24,215 bases of DNA. Source: Euperipatoides rowelli. Lineage: Eukaryota > Onychophora > Udeonychophora > Euonychophora > Peripatopsidae. Position 1 is the stretch's first letter; every line of letters begins with the position of its first letter. The position numbers and the translations under genes were made by a program. The notes beneath the pieces are model-generated. The model saw only the letters and a program-made list of their open reading frames with translations, searched no databases and was not told the origin of the DNA. This document shows positions 1-8,772 of this stretch, in pieces. Where the stretch lies: the NCBI GenBank assembly GCA_003024985.2, contig PXIH01S0002670.1. One strand, written 5' to 3'.

Positions 1-249
1 TATAAGTCAATGGGATGTAACATGTCACTAAAACTCCATTTCCTTCATTCACACTTGGACTTCTTTCCAGAAAATCTTGGAGAAGTTAGTGATGANCATG
101 GTGAACGATTTCACCAAGATATCAGCACAATGGAGAAGTGATGCCAGGTAAAATGTAGCCCAAACATGCTAGCTCACTATTGTTGGAATCTTCAGAGAGA
201 AACATTTTCACTAAAACACAAAAGGAAGTCTGGTAGAAAACAGTTTTAG
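1..249 (+). pseudogene. Unnamed multicopy arthropod-type protein, C-terminal fragment (copy 1)
   Basis: The frame starting at base 1 reads through a block containing GCNMSLKLHFLHSHLDFFP and HGERFHQDIS, then ends at TAG 247-249. I recognise this block as the C-terminus of an uncharacterised protein found in many copies in arthropod genomes; its function is unknown. A second, longer copy lies at 2079-3349 on the same strand and shares the block. One in-frame TGA interrupts this copy right after the residues MEK, and base 96 is an N inside an apparent Asp/Glu codon. The rest of the protein lies upstream of the window or is missing. Family identity rests on the match to copy 2 plus memory of the family, not on a search. 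Confidence 0.75.
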
Positions 250-444
250 GTAATTTATGTGAAAAAAAATCATTACATATTACGACCATTTAAAGTAATA
301 TTTAGTATGCAGTTTTCTAAAAAACTGTGTGTGATGGAAATAAACATATCATTTTTGGAATCAGCATAGTCATTTTAATATAAAAAACACATACAAGTTT
401 AAAATTTGTTGTACAGTGTAATGTCTGGTTTTGGTAAAACTTAA

Positions 445-1085
445 CTTCTTTCCACTAATATACAAGGCCTCAATGACTATTCTAAATGTAAATGTTTTAG
501 AAACTACCTAATAAAGCACAATGTAACCGTAGTAATGGTTCAAGAAACCAAACTTAAGTAAAATAGTAATGTAAACGTTAATTTATTTAAGGATAGCTCT
601 ATCATTCATGAGGAAAGATATATAAACTCTTCAAAAGCTGTTGCGATTCTTATTGCAGACATTCCATATGTCAATAATATCAAAGTTTTTTTCCGTTTCC
701 CCAGATTATTGATAGTAAGTTGACTTTAAAATATATAATATGCTATTAAGGCTTATTGACATGTATGATCCAAACATTTATATGCAACTAAATTATTACT
801 TGAACAAATGATTGAAAAATGTCAAAATTATAGTGGTTTGATTATTTTAAAAGGTTATTTTAATTTTAAAAATATTGAGAAACTTGATATATTTAATTCC
901 TTTTTATTATATCATAACTTTTTGATGCTTCAAGAATTGGCAACTTGTTTTTAACACCAACATGTATTGCTCAAAATTCATCTAGAAAGATAGATTACAT
1001 TTTTACCTCTAATTATTTTAGAAAAATATCCATTTTTAACATATTGCACAATGATCTTTCTGACTATTGTCCCCTTTTTTTAAAA
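445..1085 (+). pseudogene. LINE D endonuclease domain (EEP/APE-like)
   Basis: The start reads STNIQGLNDYSKC and about 25 codons later VQETKL, the opening N-x-Q-G and Q-E-T motifs of the exonuclease-endonuclease-phosphatase fold that nicks target DNA in LINE retrotransposition. Near the end come RKIDYIFTSN (about 985-1014) and SDYCPLFF (about 1059-1082), corresponding to the closing R-I-D-Y and S-D-H motifs. In the latter the catalytic His is read as Tyr. Several stops and frame changes separate the blocks, so no protein could be made. The middle part (700-950) is poorly preserved. Confidence 0.75.
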
Positions 1086-1211
1086 AAATAAATCCACTCA
1101 ATATAACATCAATAAATTCAAATTTTAAACTAGACAATTTTCACTTTCATCTTGTATTACATCTTGTTTTAAACTACAATATCAATCTTTATAACTTTGT
1201 TTATATAGCAT

Positions 1212-1470
1212 CACACTTTATATAAATTACTAGAATTAATTGATGTTAACAATCAAAAATGTGATATCCTGGCTTTGAACCTGAAAAAACAATTAAGTCA
1301 ACTAAATAAGAAAAAGGAACAACTAGATTTAATTAAAAATTACTCAAAAATTCTATATAATAAAGAACACATATCAAAAATATTAACTAGATTTAAAAAG
1401 ATTAACCAGCTTGTCCCTCATTTATTACTGATAATAAAATTTTCCAGGGGCTCTGCCTTGATGCAGTAAT
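1212..1470 (+). pseudogene. LINE D linker between endonuclease and RT
   Basis: An open frame from about 1212 to the TAA at 1468-1470 gives a lysine- and leucine-rich, probably helical segment (for example KKQLSQLNKKKEQLDL). It lies between the endonuclease and RT blocks, which fits the helical linker of LINE ORF2 proteins. There is no diagnostic motif. The assignment rests on position, orientation and composition. The first ATG-like reading at 1275 is not a natural start, since the open frame extends upstream of it. Confidence 0.45.
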
Positions 1471-1782
1471 TGATAACAAATATTATGACCTAATAAGCCT
1501 GACTGATAATAATTCTTTAAGAAATTTTAGGTATACATTATGTTAAATGATTTTCCTATTGATCCTCAATCAATAAATAGTTTTAGTATAACCAGTTCTG
1601 ATATCGTATCACAGATGTTATAAATAATCTTAATGCAAATTAGCCACCAATTTAACATATCCATATTATTCCAATTTTATCATCAATGTAAACTAATTTG
1701 ATTTATTTACAATTAGCTAATAAAAATTTAAATGCTGAATTATTTTTATAATAAATAAATACCAAGCTGTGTCAGGCATTGA

Positions 1783-2043
1783 TTCTATTACCATGCTGAA
1801 CAAACTAAGACCTATATAATAAGTATTGAAAATGTTGATTTTAAAATATATGCTAAGATCCATAACAACAAATTTAACCTATTAATGACAGATAAACTCA
1901 ATAAGAATGTTTATTCTGTTATTGGTAGATCCATTCAAGAAGACATTACAAATCAATATTCCAATCAGCCAAAAATACTATCTTTTAAACATCCAACAAT
2001 AACTATCTCAAGGCATTTCTTCTCCTTTCTGGAAGTTTATTAA
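1783..2043 (+). pseudogene. LINE D reverse transcriptase fragment, L1/Tx1-like
   Basis: This 86-codon open frame has no ATG. It contains SIENVDFKIYAKI and, about 20 residues later, NVYSVIGRSIQED. These match the RT finger/palm segment of L1/Tx1-type elements, where N-V-D-Y-K-I is followed by the G-R-S-I block. The frame runs on to the TAA at 2041-2043 without further recognisable motifs, and the catalytic Y-x-D-D block is absent. It would carry out target-primed reverse transcription in an intact element; here it is a remnant. Confidence 0.65.
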
Positions 2044-2078
2044 AATAAACAATGCAAAACCATTATCCCAAACCATGA

Positions 2079-3349
2079 CTTATAAAGAATTCACTGCTAT
2101 CTCATGACTCGAGAGACATATCTTCAAAGCCGCCCACATCAACAAATCCTGATTTTATTTCTGATTTGCCTGCAACACAAACACATAAGATATCACAAAA
2201 TGAATTAAATGATCTGATCAGAGACCTTGATTTATCAAAAAGTAAAGCAGAAATTTTGACCTCAAGACTTCAACAGTGGAATCTCTTTGAAGATAATGTT
2301 AAAGCGTCATTGTACCGTTGCCACCAACAAGATTTTACACAGTTTTTTTAAATTGTACAATAACCTTGTAGTATGCTGTAATATAAAAGGTTTAATGGAT
2401 TTGCTCAAAATTGACCACAAGCCCCAAGACTGGAGACTCTTCATTGATTCTTCTAAATTAAGCCTAAAAGCAGTTTTACTTCATAATGGCAATGTTTTAC
2501 CCACAATTCCAATAGCCCATGCAGTTCATATGAAAGTTAGAAAGTTAATATGAAGATGCTAATTGCGGCTATTAACTATGAGGAATACCAATGGCAAATC
2601 TGTGGGGACTTAGAAATTATAGCCATCATGCTTGGATTGCAACAGGGATATACCAATTATTGCTGTTTTCTTTGTGAATGGGATAGCAGAGCTCGGTCTG
2701 ATCATTATACAAGAAAATTTTGGCCTTCAAAAAAATCTTTAGAACCAGGGGTCAAAAATGTCCTTTTCAGTCCACTAGTGGAGCCAAGCAAGATCCTATT
2801 ACCACCTCTACATATAAAATTGGGCCTTATGAAGAATTTCGTTAAAGCTATGTACAAAGATGGAATAGCTTTCAACTACCTCAAATAAAAGTTTCCTAGA
2901 ATTAGTGAGACAAAAATCAAAGAAGGTGTTTTCATTGGCCCATAAATCCGAGACCTTATCAGAGACAAACACTTTGAAGAGATCATCAAGGATGATGGGA
3001 AAACAGCTTGGGATGCCTTCAAACTTGTAGCAACTGAGTTTTTTGGGAAAACAGAGCACAAAACTACAAAGAACTTGTGAACAACTTACTGTTATCTTAT
3101 GAAAAATTTGGGTGCAACATGTCCTTAAAAATTCACTTTCTTAAGTCTCATCTGGACTTTTTCCCTGACAACTGTGGAACGGTAAGTGATAAACATGGCG
3201 AGAGATTCCATCAGCAAATATCATCAATGGAAAAGTGATATCAAGGAATATGAAACTGTGCAATGCTAGCAGACTACTATTGGACTGTGACATAAGATGC
3301 TCCAGATGTGAAATATAAACGGAAAGCCAAAAAGAGATGTGAACAGTGA
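2079..3349 (+). pseudogene. Unnamed multicopy arthropod-type protein, nearly full length (copy 2)
   Basis: Four reading-frame pieces follow each other in one protein-like order. First is an N-terminal part with ELNDLIRDLDLSKSKAEIL (2190-2246). Second is a part with DWRLFIDSSKLSLKAVLLHN (2429-2488). Third is ICGDLEIIAIMLGLQQGY followed by YCCFLCEWDSRARSDHY (2596-2710) and PPLHIKLGLMKNFVKAM. Fourth is a C-terminal part homologous to copy 1, ending at TGA 3347-3349. I know this as an uncharacterised family repeated in arthropod genomes. The LFIDSS...KAVLLHNGN hairpin and later GDL are compatible with an RNase H-like transposase core carrying a Cys-rich insert, but that is inference. Frameshifts occur near 2340-2350, 2545 and 3050, and several in-frame stops are present, including TGA after MEK at the same codon as in copy 1. 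Confidence 0.75.
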
Positions 3350-5261
3350 ATGTAACATACAATGGGAAAATGTGAGCCAAATGGCAATTATATTTCATAA
3401 ATTTAACAAATACTGTTATAACATTTTCATTTCTTTTTTTCACATTTTAAGGCTAATTTAATAAAAAATATTAGTAATACAAACATTTTAGGATTTTTTC
3501 ATTTTCCCCTTTCTACGTTCTTCAGCCTATATATACAATATAAAAATTTGTGTATATTTTCAGAACATTAGCTAAGTAATTTTTTAATGGTTATTTTTTA
3601 ACCCAACACATGCAAATCAACAAAAAATCTAAATTTATTAAGTATACAAAAAAAAAAAAAAAAAAAATTTTTGCCCAGTGTAATAGCAGTGATGAGTGAA
3701 AAATAGAATCTCATTAAAAAATGTAGTTATTTTAATTATAGTATAGTTTGCTTATTTAAAAATACTAGCAATCCAGTGATGGTCAAAATTCGACCAATAA
3801 GAAAATTTCCTTTGTAAAAAGCCGCCACAACGCTAAACAATGAATGTTTTAATTTTATATATAAATTTTAGCTCACTCCATAAAAACTTTAACTCTGCCC
3901 AAATATCACACTTCTCCATGCGCCTGATATGCTTAAAAAGGGATCCAAAGTTTTCCCTTCACGTATTAATATATAGATACTGTATTTTTTAACTTTTTTT
4001 TTTGTAGACTACAGTAGAAATAAAGTTTATTTTTTATAAAATTATTGTTGCAATTTTACAGATCATACACAAATATATCATATTTTTTAATATATATTTA
4101 GCAATACAGTATTTATGCTTAGAAATGAAAAAAAAAAATATGTATACAGTACTGTATATATAAAAATGAGGGGAAAATGATATTTTTTTTTTAATTTTTT
4201 AAGCTGAAATTTAGACTGCGATTTCATAAATAAAACAACATAAATTAAAATTTCAATTTAGCATTTTGTCAACCATTTCATTATCTTTCTAGTGGTATAT
4301 AATATTCATATTTACATAAACTTTTAGAAGACATTAACAAAATAAGTTAAAATCATCAAAATAGTAGAGATAAAAAGGCACAAAACTAATATTTACATTG
4401 GATGGAAAGGGGTTAAAAAAAATTAAGCCTTTTTTTTATGCAATTAGTGTATTATTTATCTAGACCAATTCAATAATAGCTTTTTATACTGTATTTCATT
4501 CCTATTATTTGTCTCCCATAATGACTGATTATAGTTCATACTGGTTTTTTTTTAAAGAAATTTAGTTGATAATAGTTTATTCTTGACTTATAATTTTAGT
4601 TGCTTTATAGTGAGAAAAAAATCTCTCCAACTAAATCTAGATTGACTATTTTTTTTTTAAGATTTACAATTTTTTTTAATGATAATGTACAGTAGTACAT
4701 AAAAAGGACAAAATTCAAAGAAATGAGTCGATATATTCAACACTTCTATGAATGCTCTCAATGGACAATAGACAGCTTGTTAGGACTTGAAGGAATTAGA
4801 GATGAAAAGTGCTAAACTTTTGTTGGATAGTTAGATTTTGTATTATTGACAAAATTATTTTACATAATTATGAATGAGAAGTTGTAAAGAAAAATCATTC
4901 GATAAAACTCTTCAAATCTGAATAGATCTGTTGACAGATGTCCTTGACGATGACAAGAAGTCGGACTAATAAGAAGATATGAATTTCAAAACAAGGCTAT
5001 AGTGATTATTTTTATTTAATCATTAGTTTAGTTATAAAAGATGTTTTTTGCCTGCGATATTTTTAATTATTTGATTTTTAATTTTATAAGTATTAATTTA
5101 TGTAATTACAAATATTTGTATGGTTTTAAGTTATAGAATGTTATTTTGAAATAATATATTTATATTAACTATAGATCGCAGTGATTGGTTAACATTTCTT
5201 TTATCTTATTTTCTTGCAACATTTGAAAATTAATCAAATTGCAATTATTTAAAAATAATTT
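3350..5261. other. AT-rich noncoding stretch with low-complexity tracts
   Basis: I see no coding signal here on either strand. The stretch holds a run of 20 A residues at 3648-3667, many T and A homopolymers, a perfect 16-bp palindrome at 4143-4158 and a cluster of the word TACAGTA/TACTGTA between about 3978 and 4700. A short inverted pair GGTC/GACC at about 3780-3796 and the GGGGTTAA at 4409-4416 recall piggyBac-type MITE ends, but no matching terminal inverted repeat was found. Probably a mixture of old noncoding repeats. Confidence 0.5.
4143..4158. repeat. Perfect 16-bp palindrome TATACAGTACTGTATA
   Basis: The sequence equals its own reverse complement over 16 bases. It contains one TACAGTA and one overlapping TACTGTA word, both over-represented in the surrounding kilobase. 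Confidence 0.85.
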
Positions 5262-5407
5262 TTTTTGTCGTTTGGTGGCGCATAGAACACGACTCAGTGC
5301 TTCTTATTAACTTGCTAATCAATCTCGTGACTAGTAGGCGGTGACAAACGTCCATTTCAAAATTGAATATTAAAAAAGAAAATTAAATTAGATGATGTTT
5401 TTTCAGA

Positions 5408-5481
5408 ATGAAAACTAAAAGTAATAATTTAGATAATACCGAAACTCAAACAATTGTAATATTGAGCCTAATCCTGGTCCT
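5408..5481 (+). pseudogene. LINE E ORF1 N-terminus with degraded 2A-like motif
   Basis: An ATG at 5408 opens a short frame (MKTKSNNLDNTETQ). A neighbouring frame reads NIEPNPGP at 5458-5481. The 2A ribosome-skipping consensus is D-(V/I)-E-x-N-P-G-P, and 2A-like peptides are known at the N-termini of proteins from some invertebrate LINEs. Here I-E-x-N-P-G-P is exact and the leading Asp is read as Asn. A frameshift between the ATG and the motif, and a stop soon after, show the copy is dead. The hydrophobic stretch that usually precedes the motif is not visible. Confidence 0.5.
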
Positions 5482-5666
5482 TATCATGAAGATAATATAC
5501 AGTAACGCCATCTGCAGTAATTAATGAAGATCCATCATTAAATATGGATTCTAACATACAAGCATCTCTTGACTCGCCCAACTCTACCAACCAAAATATT
5601 ACAAACTTTAGTAATCCCTCGATCTCTACTAATGTTGACATTCCACTTTACTAACAATTATTAGTA

Positions 5667-5885
5667 ATGAATGATCTCATTTTATTGACAAAAATTGATA
5701 CACTAACCTCTAAAGTTGTTTCTAGTATCAATCTATTTACAAAGAGAATAGATACCATTGAAAAATTGTTTACTGATCAAAGAACTATTACTGCTGAGTC
5801 TATAAAAAGTCTGGATACAAAGATTGCTGAAATTGATAAACGTTTAAATGATCTCACTTATTGTCTCAACCACCTAATAATATAA
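5667..5885 (+). pseudogene. LINE E ORF1 coiled-coil segment
   Basis: The open frame encodes a 72-residue heptad-like segment rich in Ile, Leu, Lys and Asp (for example IAEIDKRLNDLTYCL near its end). This matches the coiled coil that trimerises L1-like ORF1 proteins. It lies between the 2A-like motif and the ORF1 C-terminal domain in the same orientation. The true ORF probably extended upstream through 5520-5660, where readable but broken Ser/Thr/Asn-rich codons occur. The ATG at 5667 is therefore probably internal. Confidence 0.6.
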
Positions 5886-6029
5886 TACAACAATCAGATA
5901 TCACCAGGACTAATGATGTAAATAAACCCCAACTTCAAAGTACTTATTCTAATAAACTGTGCCTAGAAACAATAACCCCAGCATCTATTCAAACGGAAAT
6001 TAATGAGGATTAAATGAAAGAGAGAGAAT

Positions 6030-6494
6030 CAAGGAAAAAGAATTCATTATTATTATTTTTGGTCTTTACTGAAATAATGGGTGATGCTAATGAACCTGAT
6101 AATCATAGATTGTGTGTGTTTTACAGAACTTTGTAAGTCTATATAATACTACCATTCAGATAATGGAAAACTTTTATAATCTTCTAAAACCATCAAAACA
6201 TCTTCAAATACTCTTTTCAAGGATATATCCCTGTCTTTGGATAGGAACATTAAACAAAAATTATCTTATAAACAACTTAGAGCTGACTTAAATAGTAGAT
6301 TAAAAAAGGGTCATAAAGTTCACATCTATAAGGATAAAATTGTACCAAATCGTGTCGTGAACCAAACCCCAACCTCAGTTCAGAATTCACACATTGATCA
6401 TACGAAGGAATTACCAATAACTGGTACTATCAATCAATCCACCCCTGAAACTTCAAAGAAATCGCAGCAAAATTATAATGACTGTTTCAATTGA
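6030..6494 (+). pseudogene. LINE E ORF1 C-terminal RNA-binding region
   Basis: The first part reads, across frames, like the FGL-type beta strand and the following acidic helix of ORF1 RRM-like domains. After frame changes an open frame (6237-6494) begins DRNIKQKLSYKQLRADLNSR and continues RLKKGHKVHIYKDKIVP. This D-x-x-x-K-Q...L-R-x-x-L-x-x-R...G...I-Y...K-I-V pattern is typical of the C-terminal domain of ORF1 proteins that coat LINE RNA. The tail after it is Ser/Thr/Gln-rich, ending at TGA 6492-6494, and ORF2 follows about 55 bases later. Confidence 0.65.
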
Positions 6495-6549
6495 ATCTCT
6501 AAATAATCAACTCCCTTTATAGCGACCAATATCAAATCATACACATTAC

Positions 6550-7180
6550 CTCAAAATCTCCTTCTCTAATGTAAATTCATTAAAAAACAAGCTTATGGAA
6601 ATTCATCTCTATCTAGTCACTCGATCATCAGCATCTGTTCTACTTTTACAAGAAACTTGGCTAGAATAAAATATAATTGATGAAGAGGTTGCTATTAATA
6701 AGTACTCTGTGGTCAGATTGGATAGAGGTCGCAACCGTGAAGGTGAACTTGTGGCTTACATACATTGAATGTGATCTGATAGATATTTTATGTTTCCTCG
6801 GTGAAATCATGTGGTTAAAGATTCTGAAGGATGGTATACGAATGGAAATATACAGTATTATGTTGTTCCTAGCCTTAATAAGGACCATGACTTGTCAATC
6901 TTAAATAACATATAATGCCTATAAATGTTTTCTTGACCATAGATTTAATTACTTTATTGCTGTGGCAGGCTTTAATGTCCCTCTCATTAATTTGAAGACA
7001 ATGGCAACCTCTCCTCTTTTCTTGTCAAACGAGCTTCTGAATTTTGTCTTGGGTAATGGTCTATCCTAAAAAATTGATTTTAATGCTATATTTAGAGGCT
7101 TAAATTTGTCACTTCTTGATCTGGTATTTATAAATAATAAATATATAATTATAAACGTTTCTACCTTTTGGTAACATTGA
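6550..7180 (+). pseudogene. LINE E endonuclease domain
   Basis: The frame at 6550 reads LKISFSNVNSLKNKL and then LLLQETWLE before a TAA at 6667-6669. The domain continues in other frames with DEEVAINKYSVVRLDRG, then FIAVAGFNVP (about 6953-6982, the G-D-F-N-x-P block with Asp lost) and LNLSLLDLVFINN (about 7102-7140, the L-D-L-V-F block). These are the ordered motifs of an AP-like LINE endonuclease. At least four frame changes or stops make it non-functional. The closing S-D-H block is weak, seen only as NIDYLVI near 7170. Confidence 0.7.
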
Positions 7181-7184
7181 TTAT

Positions 7185-7382
7185 TTGGTGATCAAACTGT
7201 TACTCAATGCAAAAATAAATGAACAAATTGCTGAATGGCCACTTTTAATCATGAAAGACAAAGACACACGATTGATTTCCAATTTACAGACAAAGTTTTA
7301 CGAAGACTCTTTTCATTGTGGACCTGCATATCAGAAGATAAGTGATAGGATTAGTTCTATGGTAAAAAGACTTGTCATATAA
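7185..7382 (+). pseudogene. LINE E post-endonuclease linker, first half
   Basis: A 65-codon frame directly follows the endonuclease remnant and contains no recognised catalytic motif. It is probably the segment between endonuclease and RT. It stops at 7380-7382, where unrelated, non-LINE sequence begins. The ATG at 7185 is not a real start because the protein would have been continuous with the endonuclease. Confidence 0.45.
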
Positions 7383-7690
7383 TAATAATAATTTAGTAGA
7401 AATGCCATCGAAATCAAGGGGAATTTTTTTGGGGGGCAAAGTAGAAACCCCGTCGAAATCGACATGAAAATAATTTGTGTAATGTTTGAAATTACGTTAA
7501 CCACTGCCATGTTATCCCCTCCCCCCCATCCACCCAAAAATGGCCAAGTCTATTTTCATTGTCTATACTATGGAACCTACCCACAAACCTAATCAAAAAC
7601 CTCAAGTCAATTGGACAAACCATTGGGTAGAAAATTCAATTTAAAGAGTTCGGAATGACACGGAATGACAGATACACAGAGAAAATTTGT
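7383..7690. repeat. Non-LINE insert inside LINE E
   Basis: This stretch interrupts the LINE E linker. It holds G- and C-homopolymer runs unusual for the window (TTTTTTTGGGGGGC near 7425; CCCCTCCCCCCCATCC near 7516) and a perfect tandem duplication of CGGAATGACA at 7651-7670. No coding potential is evident and no terminal inverted repeats were found. It may be a SINE or MITE fragment; the family is not identified. Confidence 0.45.
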
Positions 7691-7699
7691 TTTTTAATA

Positions 7700-7884
7700 T
7701 AATAATATCAAATTACACCAAAAACAATAAATGTGAAAATAAACCTCAATGGTTTTCTGATGACATTTCCAAACTGAAAAAGGTCAAACATACTTGTTTT
7801 CGCAACTATACATATTTGCAGGATAGTCAAACTTATGAAATCTATTGCGATGCAAGTAATTGTCTCACTGGTGCTATCCATTGA
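7700..7884 (+). pseudogene. LINE E linker, second half
   Basis: The frame reads KPQWFSDDISKLKKVKH followed by a basic/aromatic stretch. This corresponds to the P-x-W-(F/I)-(S/T)-x-(D/E)-I-x-x-L-x-x-x-K motif located between endonuclease and RT in CR1/Jockey-like ORF2. LINEs B and C have the equivalent EWINKGIKNLIKLKNK and VWITKEVKDLIKLKN. The frame ends at TGA 7882-7884. Nothing recognisable as RT follows, so the element is truncated here. Confidence 0.65.
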
Positions 7885-8218
7885 TACAGCTAGATATAAT
7901 TTGGATGTTGAACTATCTAATCAAATAATGAATGACAAAATTCCTTTATAATCATATTAATCATAATAAGGTAAATCACGGTCCCAAGATAGCTAAAATT
8001 CTCTTGAATGAAGCCTAAATTCAAATGAGTCAAAATTTGTACTCTACTAAAAACAGAAACACTACAGAGAAAACTAAACATTTAATAAATTGCCATTCTA
8101 GCATTTTTTATTAAAAATAAATGAATTCTAACAAAATACAAACACAAGTAAAAAAAATAATATAAAATAAAACTTCTTTCATTTAAATAAAAATAAATTA
8201 CAATTCACAATTCGGTAT

Positions 8219-8772
8219 TTACAAAATGGTACTAAAAAACAGAATAGCCTCAACTAAATTCTCTTTTATAGAGGTCCTTAAATCCATTTTAATTATTTCC
8301 AAGGCTGTGAAAATAATCGTTTCACGATAACTTGTGTTGGGTGCATTGCCGTCACAGATCTAGCTGCATCGCTAATAATTTCTAGATAAATGGAGATGGC
8401 TTATTCCACATTCAATTTTGATAAACGGTCATAATTCTCAATTTTCTTTTTTTCAATTTCTGCTGGTCCTCTTTCTCAATTTGCTAAATGTCTTCGCTTT
8501 ATTTTTAAATGTTCTAATTTATCCAAATGTGCTTTGAAGTCTAACTCTTCATTTGGACAAGATGATTCCGAGCTGTGATAACATTCAACAATTTCATCCC
8601 ATGATTCATAAATGTCATCTAACTGCAACCTTTTCAATCAAATTTCTATTTCATGAAGCTTTTCTTTCCCTAAGTCAATTTAATCGTTATTTAGTGAAAT
8701 TTGATTCAATGGATCAACAGAAATAGCCGCAAACAAAATTTTATTGTTTAATAACTTAATGATCAAATCATC
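8219..8772 (-). pseudogene. hAT transposase C-terminal region, degenerate
   Basis: Read on the minus strand, one frame from 8772 down to about 8300 stays protein-like with only in-frame stops. It reads NNKILFAAISVDPLNQ (the hAT A-A-x-x-L-D-P-R block), then DDIYESWDEIVECYHS, a charged region, then AMHPTQVIVKRLFSQP. One frame change later come IKMDLRTSIKENLVEAI and the stop at 8219-8221. The last blocks match the hAT dimerisation domain (P-x-T-Q-x-x-V-E-R-x-F-S...L-R...L...I-L). The catalytic core lies further upstream and is not recognisable. No long ATG-started frame exists, so simple ORF scans miss it. Confidence 0.7.

Larger units (their letters stand above)
445..2043 (+). mobile_element. 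LINE D, degenerate non-LTR retrotransposon (L1/Tx1-like), 5' and 3' incomplete
   Basis: Three blocks in the expected order of a LINE ORF2 lie on the + strand: an AP-type endonuclease (445-1085), a lysine-rich linker (1212-1470) and a reverse-transcriptase fragment (1783-2043). All have stops or frame changes between them, so the element is dead. The RT motif with NVDFKI and GRSIQED resembles the L1/Tx1 group more than the RPIS...KI type of LINEs B and C. No ORF1 precedes it and the active-site part of RT is absent, since the unnamed family copy begins at 2079. No target-site duplication was found. Confidence 0.75.
5262..7884 (+). mobile_element. LINE E, non-LTR retrotransposon with ORF1 and start of ORF2, degenerate
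   Basis: In order on the + strand: a relatively GC-rich leader (about 5262-5345), a broken ORF1 start with a 2A-like motif (5408-5481), an ORF1 coiled coil (5667-5885), an ORF1 C-terminal nucleic-acid-binding region (about 6030-6494), an ORF2 endonuclease (6550-7180) and a linker (7185-7382 and 7700-7884). RT is missing. The linker is split by about 300 bp of unrelated DNA. ORF1 is of the coiled-coil type, unlike the zinc-knuckle ORF1 of LINE A, so at least two LINE lineages are present. Limits are approximate; no target-site duplication was seen. Confidence 0.75.

Noticed and set aside
2808-3443. Minus-strand frames at 2808-3059, 2876-3061 and 3141-3443
   Set aside because: They lie opposite the unnamed family coding sequence and show no motifs of their own; shadows.
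3420-3667. Poly(A) run at 3648-3667 as the tail of a retrocopied copy 2
   Set aside because: No target-site duplication was found, no good polyadenylation signal lies close before it, and A-runs are common in this window.
3598-4416. TTAACCC at 3598 and GGGGTTAA at 4409 as ends of a piggyBac MITE
   Set aside because: The inner sequences (CCCAACACATG versus CCCCTTTCCATCC) do not form an inverted repeat beyond CCC.
6661-6904. Overlapping frames on both strands at 6661-6904
   Set aside because: The LINE E endonuclease motifs occupy other frames here; these are shadows without motifs.
7331-7537. Minus-strand frame beginning with a Gly-rich stretch
   Set aside because: The Gly codons come from the C-homopolymer run near 7516; no protein-like pattern follows.
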